A DNA stretch of 64,000 nucleotides from Bradysia coprophila (GCF_014529535.1 NW_023503372.1:1153772-1217771); one strand, 5' to 3'; positions 46,530-59,581 are shown, numbered from the stretch's first letter. The notes: a model not told the origin generated them from the letters alone. Translations and numbers: made by a program.

Positions 46530-46719
46530 TTCAGGTCTTAGTTTATGTAATCTCTTACAGATGACAATCACATCACTTATATGACTATCGAGTCTACTAC
46601 TTCTTTTGTTATAAATATAAATGCCTGTAGAAACTCTACACTTGTCGAAAAGACAGTTACCGAATATTTTATCACAAAACGGTTATCAATTACTCGGACA
46701 GCATCCAATGGATTCTGTG

Positions 46720-46848
46720 CCTGCCCCATGCGAAAGTATAATAGGCCAAAGGAATTCACGTAAAATTGACCGGAAATATTCTTCGTGTACGGATCATTTT
46801 TGCAGATGACAAGCTGCTATGTAATCGTCAACTTTCGCATGGGGCAGG
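46720..46848. mobile_element. 129-bp MITE with perfect 18-bp inverted ends
   Basis: CCTGCCCCATGCGAAAGT at 46,720-46,737 and its exact inverse complement at 46,831-46,848. The interior is non-coding. Confidence 0.75.
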
Positions 46849-47100
46849 AAATAAAAGCTTCAACTGTGTATTTTTCAATCATAAAGTCATGTTTTAGCCA
46901 GTTCTTACCATTTATGTAATCCGTCGCTGTCGATAATAGATGGTATAGTCGTTCGCAAAGAATCATATTGTTGAGTTATTACTTGTTTTTGTTCCATTCT
47001 CTTCTTGTTCCACGTATGCGTTGGTATTCTCGCTCATAATTAGATTTTTAGCGGGATCAGGATTGAAATATGCTTCCAGTTTAGAGCGCTGGAATCGAAG

Positions 47101-47265
47101 CAACAAAAGCTCTAGACTTTATTGGATGGAAAGATTTTAATTGTAATGGATAGGAGTTGGATCATGAACTTCTTGCGACGAAGTAGACTGCATCGATATG
47201 ATGTTGATGCAAATCAGGCACTAGATGTAAATGAATTATCCTCCCTTGAGACCGTACAAAGTTTG
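47101..47265 (+). pseudogene. decayed EF-hand gene fragment
   Basis: Two EF-hand-like loops occur in different frames. DFNCNG followed by a stop and ELDHELL lies near 47,132-47,170, and RYDVDANQALDVNEL lies near 47,194-47,240. Their 22-residue spacing is shorter than the usual 36, fitting an internal deletion. Calcium positions D, D/N, N and E can be read in both loops. It is probably a relic of a calmodulin-like host gene. The chance-match alternative cannot be excluded. Confidence 0.4.
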
Positions 47266-48312
47266 AAAACAGACAAAGAAAGTTTTACTTTTTATCGACG
47301 AATTGAGAAAAATTTATTTTTGGTGTTTTGGAATCTACTACTTCTTAAGATCTATGCGATTCAGTTTACTTCATTCGTTTTACATACAAATTACTATAAA
47401 AGATCATATCAATCAATCGCTTACTTTTACCGTTGCTGTAGATAAGAATTGACTTTGCTACATAAGGAAACTGTGGAATTTCTTTTGAACATTTTATAAA
47501 AGTCAAACTAAGTTAGATTCCTCCCTCAACACCAAACCTACCAGCCGATAAATTATCGCATATAACTATGAGCCGTAAAACTGCACACTTAACTTTTCAG
47601 TGTTCCTTCTATTTTAAGTTTATCAAGACCATAACTATACATAACTTGTTAAAACAAATTGTACACTTTTCGAACATGTAACAACAACATATACACTGAA
47701 CCATATATCGCATTATGTATAAAAAAACCGAAACTTTCAACTAAAGCATTATGAAAGTCATTTAAATTTCCACAACATAAATTCAAAATGTTACTGAAGC
47801 TTGTTTGGAAATTTTAATGTTTTAACTGAATGCTTGCTGTGCTTTAAAAACGAGCAACGATTGTAATGTGTAATGGGTTTATTTTGTTATACTTTCCACT
47901 TTTTTCTCTCCCATGTTGGTTTTTTTTTTAAATGAAAATCTCCTTACAATATGAACTTTTCTCTAATTATTTATTATTCATTCTGGTTGGTGCTTTTACA
48001 TAAAGACATTTCATGCATTTAAGTTGATTAAATTAATTTTTTTCACTCGAATTTTCTCTGTTTTTTGTCATATTCTCCTGTATGTCTGTAGGCATGTATC
48101 TGCCGTACAAGTATACCACTTTCAGTCTTATGGAATTTTTTAATTAAATATTTTCGGAATATACAAAAATTTAGCAACAAACAAATTCCGAAGCATCTCA
48201 AAGAAGGGAAGGGAGCACGAAATTCAATTTCCATAGCTGCAAAGAAATACGAACATTCTCTGCTTAGCTTTGCTTAGCCTCTTTGAACTTGGTTATGGTT
48301 AAGAATTCAAAT
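47266..48312. other. stretch without a recognisable gene
   Basis: AT-rich with T and A runs. Nothing recognisable is present. Confidence 0.45.
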
Positions 48313-48605
48313 TTCATTGGACGGGATGGCTCAGTGGTTAAGTACTAGGCCTTCGCCAAAACGATCCTGATTTTATAAGCTTTATAATTTGGGTAGTTGC
48401 AGTGTGTTAGAAGGCTGCAATAAAATAACACACTCGATGACTCATATGAATTACAGCCTACATTTAGGCTAGATATCAGTTACGCGCCTAAATCTCTTCA
48501 TTTGCATATTTCAAGGCTTGGCTCTAACTAAAGTCACGTAAAGGCGCTGAACTTGTTATCAGCCGTAAAAGGCTCTTAGAGTCTTCACAGCTCAGATCAT
48601 CTATG
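48313..48605 (+). mobile_element. probable tRNA-derived SINE remnant
   Basis: GGACGGGATGGCTCAGTGGTTAAGT contains a textbook A box (TGGCTCAGTGG). The rest of the tRNA part is degenerate and no clear B box or flanking duplication was found. The body shares nothing obvious with the SINE at 42,010. Confidence 0.4.
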
Positions 48606-49726
48606 TAGGATTCAATAATTCAATTTTTTGATGGAATTATTCACTGAGTAAATTTCACTGGAGTGCAGAATTTGCAACAGCTGGTCCTTAACCAGCTGTT
48701 CATGGTGCTCAAAAACATATTTCATATTTTCACAAAAACAGGCTCTAGTTGACTAGCATGTGTAACCATGTGAATTAAATCTAGTGCCATAGACACTTAG
48801 CTAGACACTCTAGAAGTATATGTTTATGCCAAAATTAATTTTATTGAAAGGTCGAAATAGCCGTACCTAATTGAGAATCAAAATAGAAAAACATTTTCCA
48901 ACTCTCTGTGAAAAATTTAGCAAAGCTATGTCCCGAAAAAAGGGAAAAGCACGAAATTAAACGAAAAAAGAACGCGGCGCGAAAGAAATTGATCTTTTTG
49001 TAGAAAATTCGGATTGCGTGCTATGATATTAAGCAATTTACATTTTTCTTTTATTTTTATTGTCGCCAAGATATGGGGCCCAGAATTAGTATTATTTACT
49101 TTAACATTCTGTGTATGGAAGTTTTATTACTTTCGAAAAATGTTTTATGTCACTCGCAAGTCTTTGGCCTTTTAACAGAAGTCATGTTATTTGACTATTT
49201 TGAGGTATAACCGGCAGAGCAATATAATATCTAATTATAGCCATGCCACGTTTGTTTTTATTCGATTCATTTTATGTATGGCGGAAAGGCATATAATGAT
49301 AATCATAGCTAAAGTGCCAAGAAAGTTGGATTGATTCACTGTATAAGTTATGCCTTATGTTATCGACAGGGATGATAAAATAAGCAAGAGTTCTACCTAA
49401 TGTTTGTCTTATAGAAATGTGAGTGTTAAAACTGATGAAGTAAAAGATTTTGTATCGATCTGTTTCCAATTTTTCCAACGAAAGGTGAAAAAAATTGTCA
49501 CAATATTGGACTTCCATTCAATTAATTCGAAAATTTATTATTATTTTTTTTACTTTGACTCTGAAAAATTAAAATTGGACAAATAGAAATGAAGCATAGA
49601 GCATAGATGAAGCATGTAATTATATGGGCTAAAGGCGTTATCTGTCAGTCTAGACATATCTATGTTATTAATTGTCAGAAGGAACATCTACAGATCCAAT
49701 AAATTCATCAGAAAATATAAACTTAA
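48606..49726. other. stretch without a recognisable gene
   Basis: No domain was recognised. An isolated GATGAAGTAAAAGATTTTG near 49,433 is an internal piece of the 200-bp MITE family. Confidence 0.45.
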
Positions 49727-49925
49727 CCTTTTACAGACGGCATATCACAAGATTTACCATCAGATCAATTACTTCATTTGATCTACGTAGTTTTAAGATA
49801 TAATTTTTGTCAAATCTTTTACTTCATTTTTTGAACTATTTCATTTGCTGTATAAGCGGACATAAATCAGACCTTGTCCTTTATTGCTCCAGTCGATATT
49901 GATAACAAATGATGTAACAGTATGC
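49727..49925. mobile_element. Harbinger-like MITE family, diverged full-length copy
   Basis: TTAACCTTTTACAGACGGC at the left end, ATCTTTTACTTCATTT inside, and GTCGATATTGATAACAAATGATG near the right end follow the order of the 57,066 copy in reverse. Confidence 0.65.
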
Positions 49926-52249
49926 CTATACCTAACTCACTCTTTGTTTTATTTTAATAAGGAAGTTCGAAGTAAATTTGTTATTTCAGAGTCTTACTAA
50001 TTTGTAAATTCTAATAAATCTGATACATCTTTTGTTCGAAGAAAGACATGTTGAATACAGATCTGAAGTCTAACTTTAGGCGAAGATATAATCAGCACCA
50101 GACGAAAAATCCTAAAGTATGTCGTCCACACTCACCAACAGGTGTGGTGTTTCATCTAAATACCACTCAATTGGAGCCCTACATCCAGTAGTGGATAATA
50201 AAAGGCTACAAATATATATAACGCATGTTGAAAATCTTTTACTTCATTGGACATCACACGTTTGCTTATGTTGACTATTCTGTTGAACCAACTCATTTCT
50301 TATTTCAGTGATCGGTGTCAATAACAGTCAACAGTAGTTTCTGAGTTTGTTGATTATTTAGCTCTACTTTTTCAGTTAAATGTAAATTAACATTTTATAC
50401 CGTCCACTCCACCCTCCCAATTTACCCTAAAAAATTTCACAATCAATATCTCACTGCGGATATATATTAAAACGCCCACAGCATTTTCTCTTAAAAAAGC
50501 TTTAAAGCTCCCTTTGATGTTTCAATAACCCGATAAAAAATTTGAATTTTAGATGGAAATCTCTCAAAAACATTAGACAAAAATAGATATTAGATGGAAC
50601 GATAAATTAAGTTTTCCACCCGATTTTCTCTGTTCTTTTCTGTGTGTGTTCGGTGTGGTCTGATACGTTTATCGTGTACATTGTACCTTTAACCCAAATT
50701 CACCTCAGAATATTGGAATACAGAAAACATCCGCATGTGGGAAAAGGTTATTTATTATTCTCTGCGAAAAGGATCAATACATCAAAATCTCTACGTGCCA
50801 CAAAAAAAAAAAATTATGCAACGCAAAATCGTTCCTCAAAAATAATACAAATAAAAAAAAAGAAATGTCGAGTGCCGTCGGCATTGCTGTGCGAATATTA
50901 ATGATAGAAAATAAATCTTTTATGTTTGTTGTCTGGATGCGAAAGTCTAGTTTTATCGTACATGTATCACAATATCATTGAGTACCGATTTGGCAAACGG
51001 GAAATGCGTGGTCGTTCGTAGTTTTTATGATAAATGTTTGCTACACGTTTATGTGCGATGTGCACGACTGTACGCTTTTCGATGGTGCCAGCACATCGTG
51101 TCGAATGTCTATCGGGAAACTATAAAACATTATACACCTGCTTGTCTTGATGGTAAAACATATAAAGTGGAACATATCAGTAAATCCGCATTAGGTTGGA
51201 TTTCATCCCTTCACAAGGAAGTGAGAGAAACGATTCCAGTAAACTGTTGTGTTTACGAAAGGGTAACATAACTTAAGTGGCGTCTTTGTTACAAAGCGTA
51301 TACTGTTCCAATTATAAAAAAAATATTCACCGACTGTCTGTCTGTACCGAAGAAAGCAAAATTTAATCTTCAATAAAATTTAAAGATCAAGACTGAAAGT
51401 ATAATTTGAGATGGGAATGGCATTCAATACCATCCTCCCCGTCCGGACGCGTCCGCATAACAGTCGATGGATAATACTTTTAAACTCCTCCGAAAGCAAT
51501 GCATAAAATACAACTTTCTTCAACGTAACCTCTCATGGATACCACGTACATGACTGGTTTAAGTACGAATCCTACGTGACAAAACTTTGTGACGGTGGTA
51601 CGGTGAAATTTTTGCTGAATTTCAAAAGTTCAAAAAATTATCCACCTACACTCCACGTAAGCCAATGTAACATAGTCGACATGAGAACAACATGAAAATA
51701 ATTGAAATATCAACCGAGAAAATTCGTGAAAATAGATAAAAGAAAGAAACGGTTCTGTTGTCGAGCAGTGGAAGTAAGGATACAATTTCATATTCAGTGG
51801 AAGTTTAAATAAAAATTCATTGCTTTTGTCTAGACATACGGTCTCCCTATAATTCTTATTTAATCTCAGCATTGCAGAAATGTAATGGATTTTTTTCGTT
51901 CGTTTTGTTCATGCTGCATATGGAGCCGTTCAGATATTTCTCGTCTCTCTATTGTTTTTGTTATACTCCGATAATCACAAGTGTCAAGATTTCCAAGCCA
52001 TCATGAAATACATTTTTAGAAAATTTTCTCTGAATTTTCACGCATCGAGAACTTTTTGAGTGGGTTTGCTATTAAAACCAGACAAAGCTTGAATGCAAGT
52101 GAGTCACAAGTATCTATGCATGGGCTGAGAAAATGTGTTTTCGACCAATTTTAGAGTCAAAAGGACCGACTCGCCGGTAGCGCCTCCTCTGATACTCACA
52201 GTGGTCACAACTTATTGTGTGTTGTATAAATCTTCTTTCCAGTAGGCTT
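49926..52249. other. gene-poor stretch
   Basis: A 97-codon frame at 50,978 (six cysteines, no signal peptide) has no family I recognise. A fragment of the 200-bp family lies near 50,225-50,335. Otherwise nothing. Confidence 0.4.
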
Positions 52250-53290
52250 TTGAAGAGCTTTCGGCAGAAGCTTAAAACTCTTTGAAGCTAGAACAAATCA
52301 CCTACGTTGCTTTGAGACTTGAGAGTATTCGATGCTTCTCTGAAAAGTCTACATTTGGGCACTATTAAATTTCTGTATTTTTATCGTTTTTGCTGATATT
52401 TTGTTACAAAAATCGTTTTTGAGAAATGTAAAACCACAATAACGATGACCAGTTGCAGTTTGATCAATTCTCAGAGAAGTCACCAATTTGCTTGTTCTCA
52501 AAACTGATCGTCGTTATTGTGGCTGTCCATTTTTCAATAACAATTTTTGTAAAAAGATATCAGCTAAAATGAAAAAGGTTCAAATGTAGGCAACGATTTC
52601 ATCAAAGAATACTTAGCTGAATGGAAGTCTACATTTGGGCGTTTCGTATTTCATAGTCGAAGGTATATTTTTACAAAAATTATTTTTGTCAACAGTTTGC
52701 CAAAATTTGCATAAACTGCTGAGTTTTGTAACACATTTCTAGCGGTTATTGTCGTCTTACATTTTTCAACAAAGATTTGAGTACTTAAGAGGCATCGGTG
52801 CTTTGCTGAAAAGGATACATTAGGGTGATTTTTAAATAATAGATTTTAGTTTACTTTGATGGTATCTTTCCATTAGAATCCATTTTGAAAAATGTACGAC
52901 TGCAATTCCGTCCACGAATGTGGTAGCTTTCAACAGAAAATACATTTGGTTGTAGAAGTTTTACCAGCTCTGAGAAACGTGAGCAGTTTATGAAAATTTC
53001 GTTAAACTGCTCACTTTTCTCAGAGCTGGTACAACGACTACAATCATATTATCAAATGTATTTTCTGTTGAAAGTTAACTTTCAACAAAAATTAGAATCG
53101 GTTGCATCAGTTTGAAATTTTCATAAATTGCTCAGTTTCCTCAGACTGCTAAAGCCGAATCTATTTTTTATTGAAAGCTAACACATTCGTGGTCACTATT
53201 TCGGTTGTACATTCTCCAGAAACGATTAGGGTGGAGGAATATCATCGAAAATAATCTAAAATGCAGCTTACGGCGAAGCATCTATGTCTC
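52250..53290. mobile_element. array of nested foldback modules
   Basis: At least three modules repeat a theme of a rare AAAATYGTTTTTG..AAAATGTA..CCACAATAACGA block and its inverse. Clear pairs are CCACAATAACGATGACCAGTT (52,435) with GATCGTCGTTATTGTGG (52,507), CCAGCTCTGAGAAA..GAGCAGTTTA (52,968) with its inverse (53,007), and CCACGAATGTG.TAGCTTTCAA with its inverse at 53,173-53,193. GCATCGGTGCTTTGCTGAAAAG-type segments recur between them. It is non-coding, like a composite foldback element. Confidence 0.6.
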
Positions 53291-55229
53291 TTAATAGTGG
53301 AGCATATTATTGGTACTGCCGCATCTTTTACTAGAATACAATTCCATTGATATATGTTCTTGGCTCAGTGTAAATATTCATTATGATGAACTAAAATGCG
53401 TTACCAAGGTAAAATATACCATTTTTTGGTATATTATACAAAATCGGAGCATATAACTCAGATTACTTTTTTATCTGGTATGTCATTCGTACGGTAATCC
53501 TTCCATTGTTAAATTAAAACATTCCACAAATACAATTCACTCGAAAAAAAAATAGAACAGAAACATAGACACAAAGAACTTTGCTTATCTTTCAAATTAA
53601 ATGCTTTATAAACCACCCCGTTTGCTTCGCTCTCGTTACATGAAAAATGTATAGGTAAAAAAACTACGCGGCTTTCATTTTATGTCACATTGCAAGCCCA
53701 TTGGGATATACTTGTAAGTTTGACTTACCCACCTCAATCCAAACAAAAAGGAAAACAGGAAAAAAACAGAATGTAAAACGTATTATAATGCTTATGTAAC
53801 ATCCGTTGTAGTACACTGAAGCCAAGGGAAACGAATTCTTTTCTCTTTTTTTTTTAAATTATCTTTTACTATCTAACCGTAATTCATTTGGGAATTTCTT
53901 GTTCATGTTCTAACTCATTACAAATATTATGTGTAAATAAGGTATAAATTACAGCTACCAGTAAGCCGAAAACAAAATCTATTCCAAACTGAGCATTAGC
54001 CCATTCCTCCAAACATATATCCCTCTTGTAAATGCAGTTCAATACACGATACACAAGTGGGGCAACCCTCTAATTTAAAAAAAAAAGGAAAATGATGAAA
54101 ACCGTATACAGAAAAAGCTTTATCAAAATAGAAAAGAGGAAAAAAAAAATTCGAAAAATAATATAAAACAAAATACGTTTAGCCAATTCAAATAAAAATC
54201 CTAAACTATACCGTAACGGATATTGCCAATAAATCTAAAGAGTCAGCAATATTCTATGGGTGTACCGAAAAAGCCTCTCTGTGAAAATACTTTTTTTTTG
54301 CCCGTCAGTATAAGCGTACCAAATTCTATAGGTATCGAAAATGCCTTCAATGACTAAGTAGACAATCATGTGTTCGGTTATACGTCGTTCAGTTTGGTGA
54401 ATGAGGGTTGGGAATGAAGAAATGTGAATAAAGAAAAAATTGGTATTGAGGTCGCTTTGTATAATAGACTAGGTTTGGTAGGTGTATGCTATCATGCCAG
54501 TGAAAAAAAAAAATCAACAAAAAACGAACAATGGATATGCCAACATATGCCAACTAAAATGTGTTGTACTGTAGTGTTTCTATTGCTTTTATTAATGTCC
54601 TTTCATCGAATTAAATTTTTGCTGAAGTCATAAATATGACAAAAAAAACTTTATTTTATCTCACAAAAACTCCATTAAATGTTCAATTTTTAATGCCTTG
54701 CATTGGTTAGCGTACACAATTAATTTTAGCATTGTGGATAGTAGAGTATCTCTGAAACTTGAAGACACTCAAATCACACTCCATGACTCCACTTAGATGT
54801 ATTTTCAAAGTACTATACTTCCTGCGAGTTTTGAACCATCTGTCGATATTTTCGGTTTCGTGGTTTGGAGTGCAAGACCGAAAACTCGGATTTAGCAAAA
54901 AGCATGTTCAAAACAAATGAAGTAAAAGATTTCTTAAATCAATCTAAGAAAATCTTAGATCAAATGAAGTAATAGATCTGATAGTAAAAACTGTTAATAT
55001 GCTTGCCGTCTGTGACAGGTTATAACTAATGATGTAATAGATTTTGCATCAAAAATGTTACGATGCTAAAAGTAGAATAAGTAACAGAGACCGAACCCAA
55101 GATGGCTGTCGAACGGTTATCTGAAAACGAGACACAATGACGCATTACCTATTTTATATAATAAACGTTGTGTTGTATATGACTGCAGTCGAAGGCCTCA
55201 TGCTCGAAATGAACTCACTTCGCCCTGGT
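53291..55229. other. gene-poor stretch
   Basis: No gene. A partial copy of the 200-bp MITE lies at 54,911-55,019 and ends GCCGTCTGTGACAGG beside TTA. Confidence 0.45.
54911..55019. mobile_element. Harbinger-like MITE family, partial copy
   Basis: ATGAAGTAAAAGATTTCTT..ATGCTTGCCGTCTGTGACAGG, with the right terminus preserved and followed by TTA. Confidence 0.65.
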
Positions 55230-55374
55230 CAGGGACTATTTTTGGGAAAACTAGTTCCCATATTTTCTTTGCATTATTTTTGCGAATTTTCCTAATTTTT
55301 CCCAACAAAAAATAAGGAAAACTATAAGAAAATTCTGGGAAATATAGACACAGTTTTCATAAAAATAGTCGCTG
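55230..55374. mobile_element. 145-bp MITE with CAGSGACTATTTTT ends
   Basis: CAGGGACTATTTTTGGGAAAA on the left is mirrored by TTTTCATAAAAATAGTCGCTG on the right. I could not find a clear flanking duplication. Confidence 0.55.
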
Positions 55375-57065
55375 TTAAACTAGGGTTGAACTAGAGCGAA
55401 ATACTGCAATATTCATATATTCACAAACACAAAGAGAACGAAGTGTTATTACAGAGTGGACAAAGAACTTTTATCTCATCGCTTATCTTTGCAGCTCTGA
55501 AAAGGAATTACTAGGCTGGCCACACATTGTTATACGATATTCAAAGCACACACAATGAAGAAAACGTTCCAAAATTATATGGTTACTTCCGGTCCCTTGC
55601 AGAACATTCAGCCGTCTTTTTATCAGCGTATGATTGAACGATTTGATTATAAATCAACGAAGTGAATTTCCTTTCTTTTCGTCGAATATTGTAAGCGACA
55701 CAATCGAATCCAATTTAAGATAAGAAATCTTGGTTTAGGTTCGTTTGGATTGTTTTAAAAGAACTCTTTCATAAATGAGTGCGCTCATTAGAAGACATCG
55801 GAAATCCAAAGTAAAAGTTTATGCAAAAACAATAACATGAAATGAAAGCTTGATTTAAATTCCGTTGCTGCAAAGTTTAGACTTTCGACAAATTTTCATG
55901 TTCAGAAGATGAAATACCAGATTTTACTCATTATTCGAATTTAGTTTTGTTTTAATTGCGAATTGTTTAAAGTTTGTTTATGCAAAGCAGCAGAAGGGAC
56001 CGCATGAATTGGTATAGGTATAGGTTGTGATATCTGTTTTTACCGATTCTTCTTTATGTTAAAACTGAAAAAACTTGAAGAAGCATCAATTACATTGTTA
56101 GTCACAATTAATTACAGTCAGAGGCAGATAATCCGACAAAATCCTCCAACGATAGTTAATGAAAAGCTGTAAGATACTCCCGTTCAACATACCGTAAATA
56201 ATGGATTGTTATATCACTTTGGGTTGAAATGATGGAAATACAACGGTGATAATGGTTGTTTAATGTGGTTCCGTAGCTGCTGCATGCATATAATACTTCG
56301 GTTGCTACAGTAACAGTTACACATTAATAACTTTTTGAATATTGTTTCGGAAACTTTACCTTCGCAATTGAGTGTAGCCTTTTGTATTGCTTACTGAAGC
56401 CAGTAGTTATGACAAACTTTGTCGAATCCTTTGAACACAAATTTAATTTGCGGGAACTAGCTGGAAAACTTTTTCGCAATAATAAAATGATTCAAGGTAC
56501 AGAGCGGACCTGCACGTAGATATTACTTTTTTACAGAAATGTGTTCAGCTATTGAGCAAAAAGTTCAAGGGAAATACTTAGAAATGAAACAAATTGTTTT
56601 TAATTTTAAATGTTCGTCTACTGTATGTGAAGGGAAGCTATGATATGCTTGGAATAGGTTGTGGTATAAGTTTAAGCTCAGCCTTTACATGTGTCTGCTT
56701 AAATATACAGAAATCGTTAATGGCTTGTTGACAGTTTGTAACATTTGGAAACTTACAGTTTTGAAAAACAACCTGCCAAAGGTCTATTTTTCCTGCAGTC
56801 GATAGATAGTGCATAGGAAAGTCTTGGTCTTAAGATGCCAAGACTTCAGATATATTTTCTATCGGCTTCAGTCCCTTCAGTAGGCAGGACTGCCATAGTC
56901 AAAACTATGTCTATTTTTGACATGTGTCACTGTCGCTGAAAGCAGCCGGTCAGGATAGGAATGGGTTCATTGGAAATCGAAAGTCAAGCAGCAATGGGTA
57001 ATATTTAGTTTAGTCCAAGCTGTATGTTGTGTGTACGATGGCATCAACTTAATTTTCAATTCTTA
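55375..57065. other. gene-poor stretch
   Basis: No gene. An imperfect hairpin with arms AAGTCTTGG and CCAAGACTT plus an outer CGATAGA/TCTATCG pairing lies at 56,798-56,867. Confidence 0.45.
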
Positions 57066-57270
57066 CCTGTCACATACGGCTATTCATCTGTTATCGATAA
57101 CAATGACAAAAATAATGACAAGCTCTGGGTAATATGTTCGTTCATATAGTAAAATGTATGTTAAAAAATTGAAGTACTAGATTTGAAATCAACAGATTAA
57201 AAAATCTTTGATCGGTGGAAGTAATAAACTTGAAAATAATACTGGTCATATGCTTGCAGTCTGTAACAGG
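57066..57270. mobile_element. Harbinger-like MITE family, best full-length copy
   Basis: CCTGTCACATACGGC and GCAGTCTGTAACAGG form ~15-bp inverted ends, each flanked by TTA (a 3-bp TWA duplication typical of PIF/Harbinger). TGTTATCGATAACA follows the left end. The 205-bp interior is non-coding. Confidence 0.8.
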
Positions 57271-57643
57271 TTAATTCTACGCAGTTCATTATCAATTGTA
57301 CGAAACAAGTATCTAAATAACCATTTTAAGGTGTGCCACTCTGAAGTAACAATGTTGAAAAGTCGACATGTCGGCACTAAACTGTGTTCATCAAATATGT
57401 TGCAGTGTTGCACCGATATATTCTCGTTCGCCGTAGTTTTGTGTGAAAACAAGATCTGATAGTTTTAGAATATGCTTTGGTTTCCACGGTTCGGAAAGTT
57501 TAGGATCAGCTAAGATTTCGAAATTTGTATTGCCTGTACGGTACAGGCTGTACCAGCCTAATTTTCAATTTGCTTTAATTCTTCCTCAAACTGGATGAAA
57601 AAGGATCTCATTTTTTTATTAAAACATTCGTTGGCTAATTACA
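57271..57643. other. stretch without a gene
   Basis: Nothing recognisable. A short GTACGGTACAGGCTGTACCAGCC block near 57,537 is palindromic. Confidence 0.4.
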
Positions 57644-58345
57644 CTATTTGAATAGTAAATTAAATTGGATTGGATCCGAATAAATAAAAAAAAAATCAAA
57701 AAATATCTCATTACAGACATTGCAGACATTTGACTGACTGTTATCACATTTATCACCAAAGGCCTCACGAATTTTTAAAGCGTTTCCTCGCTGGATCGCA
57801 ATCGAAATCCTTTGCAACATAAGATCGAAAGACCTTGGTTCTACTGAATTTTTCTTCATCAACTTGCACAGCTTTTTCAGAAAAAGTTGAGTTTCAAAGC
57901 CTATAGAAACGAGTGATTCGAAGGCTAACGGCGTGAAGTGGTATTGGCTTTTCAAGTCGATGTAATTGTTATGTTGTCAGGATTGTCAGGATGTCAAGTT
58001 TCGGCACATTTCAAGTGAATGCGTTATCACGTTCCGCTTGATCAACAGCAGCTCACGCCTCGATAGATGTCATGTGTACATGGCCTGGTGCAATAGTATC
58101 GACAACAGTGACATCACATATCTATGATTTTCCTTGACTCCACGGGTAGCTGGTGAGGCCGTCGGGTCTTTTGCTATCTCGTCAAGAAAGACCGTAGGGT
58201 TCCAACGAGCCTGGAAAACCGACTGCAGAGAAGGCCATTGAGAAAATTTGGTTTACTTCAGAATGTGTCGCGTATCTTCCCATCACATTTCTTCATGATA
58301 GTCCATGAATTCCTTTAGGGTTGACCATTTCACCGCAGATGCATG
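57644..58345 (-). mobile_element. broken 3' fragment of a retroelement
   Basis: On the minus strand this GC-richer block resembles the C-terminal part of a widespread animal retroelement polyprotein. It shows a CxC..H..C knuckle (CICGEMVNPKGIHG-like), then a KRPDGLT..PWSQGK..DVTVVDT-like segment and an end with YHFTPLAFESLVS and EPRSFDLMLQRISIAIQRGN. The PD..D arrangement recalls restriction-like endonucleases of some non-LTR elements, but the class is not certain. It is an old fossil with multiple breaks. Confidence 0.6.
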
Positions 58346-59581
58346 AGTGAGCCTCACACACTTTGCCTCAAACATTAGGAACGAAGGACGATCTGTCATC
58401 TGTTACCAATACTGTCGTCAAAAATAAGCGATGAGGTCTGACTGGTGTTCTTTTATATAGCAAAACGTACATTAAAACTTGTGAAGTAGAAGATTTCGCA
58501 TCGAACACTATGCGATACTTTTAACAAAACGAAATTGCAGATTTAGTCACGATGACTTTTTTAAAAGTTTAATTGTAGCAAAGCACTTCTTCTAGCAAGA
58601 AAATAGAAAATCATCGGAGGTTGACGAAATCACAGTAGGCGATGCGTTTCTTTTGTTTAGATAGGTGATTCGTTTTCATTGAATAATACACGCAATCTTA
58701 AGTGATAGCCATCATCACAAAAGCCTCCAAATTTGATACTTGTGAATCTAGTGTTCAGCTCCTAGTGCTGTGATTATAGACAAATTTTATGATTCTAATC
58801 AGAAATGAACTTTATGAAACAGAAATGTAGAGAAAAAAAATCCATGGCGTGCCTGAACGGAAAGGATTAATTTAAAAGTCGACAATAAACTTTGTTCGTG
58901 TAATGTGGAATTATTTACGGTCTAGAAAATTATTTATTTTTCCTTTTCATATTTAACGTAGCACATAATTGTCATTTTAACCATCCACGCTCTCTACATT
59001 TTTTCATCACCATACAATATGGCAAATACAGTAAAATCAATATCAAAGAAAAATGTTTCTCCATAATATGCCGTATACTTGTGGACACCGCACCGTCTCT
59101 ATATGTGCGTTCACAGGCTATACAATATTTGTAAAATATATACCTTAAAATATGCCACCCTCTTCGAATGAAAAAAAGAACCCGGGGAGGAAGGAAAAAA
59201 AATGTTTTTTTTTTCAAATTTAATCTAAGTTATGGTTTAAATATTTTATGCGTTAAAATGGAAAGTTCCGCGTGTGACGCGGTTCGAATTGTCCCATATT
59301 TAGGTATTTGTGGGGTTTCTTCCTCTTCCGCAAATATTCGAAAGGTTATACACTTATTGGTATAGCATTATACGTTCACGCAAAAGAATCGGGGTATTTA
59401 TTTCCATAAAATTTATGAGAGAGAAAAAATGTTTCATATAGATAATGACTAATGATACACATTTATTCAGCGAGTATTACACTCGCTAAGAACTCTCACA
59501 CACATCCAAGCCATACAACAACAACAAAATTACGATTGACAACTAGAATATGACAGATTGTGATGTTCATAGCGATGTTAA
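58346..59581. other. gene-poor stretch
   Basis: No gene. A diverged piece of the 200-bp MITE family lies near 58,395-58,515. Confidence 0.45.

Noticed and set aside
50978-51271. 97-codon cysteine-containing frame as a secreted peptide
   Set aside because: No signal peptide and no regular cysteine spacing. Left as unassigned.
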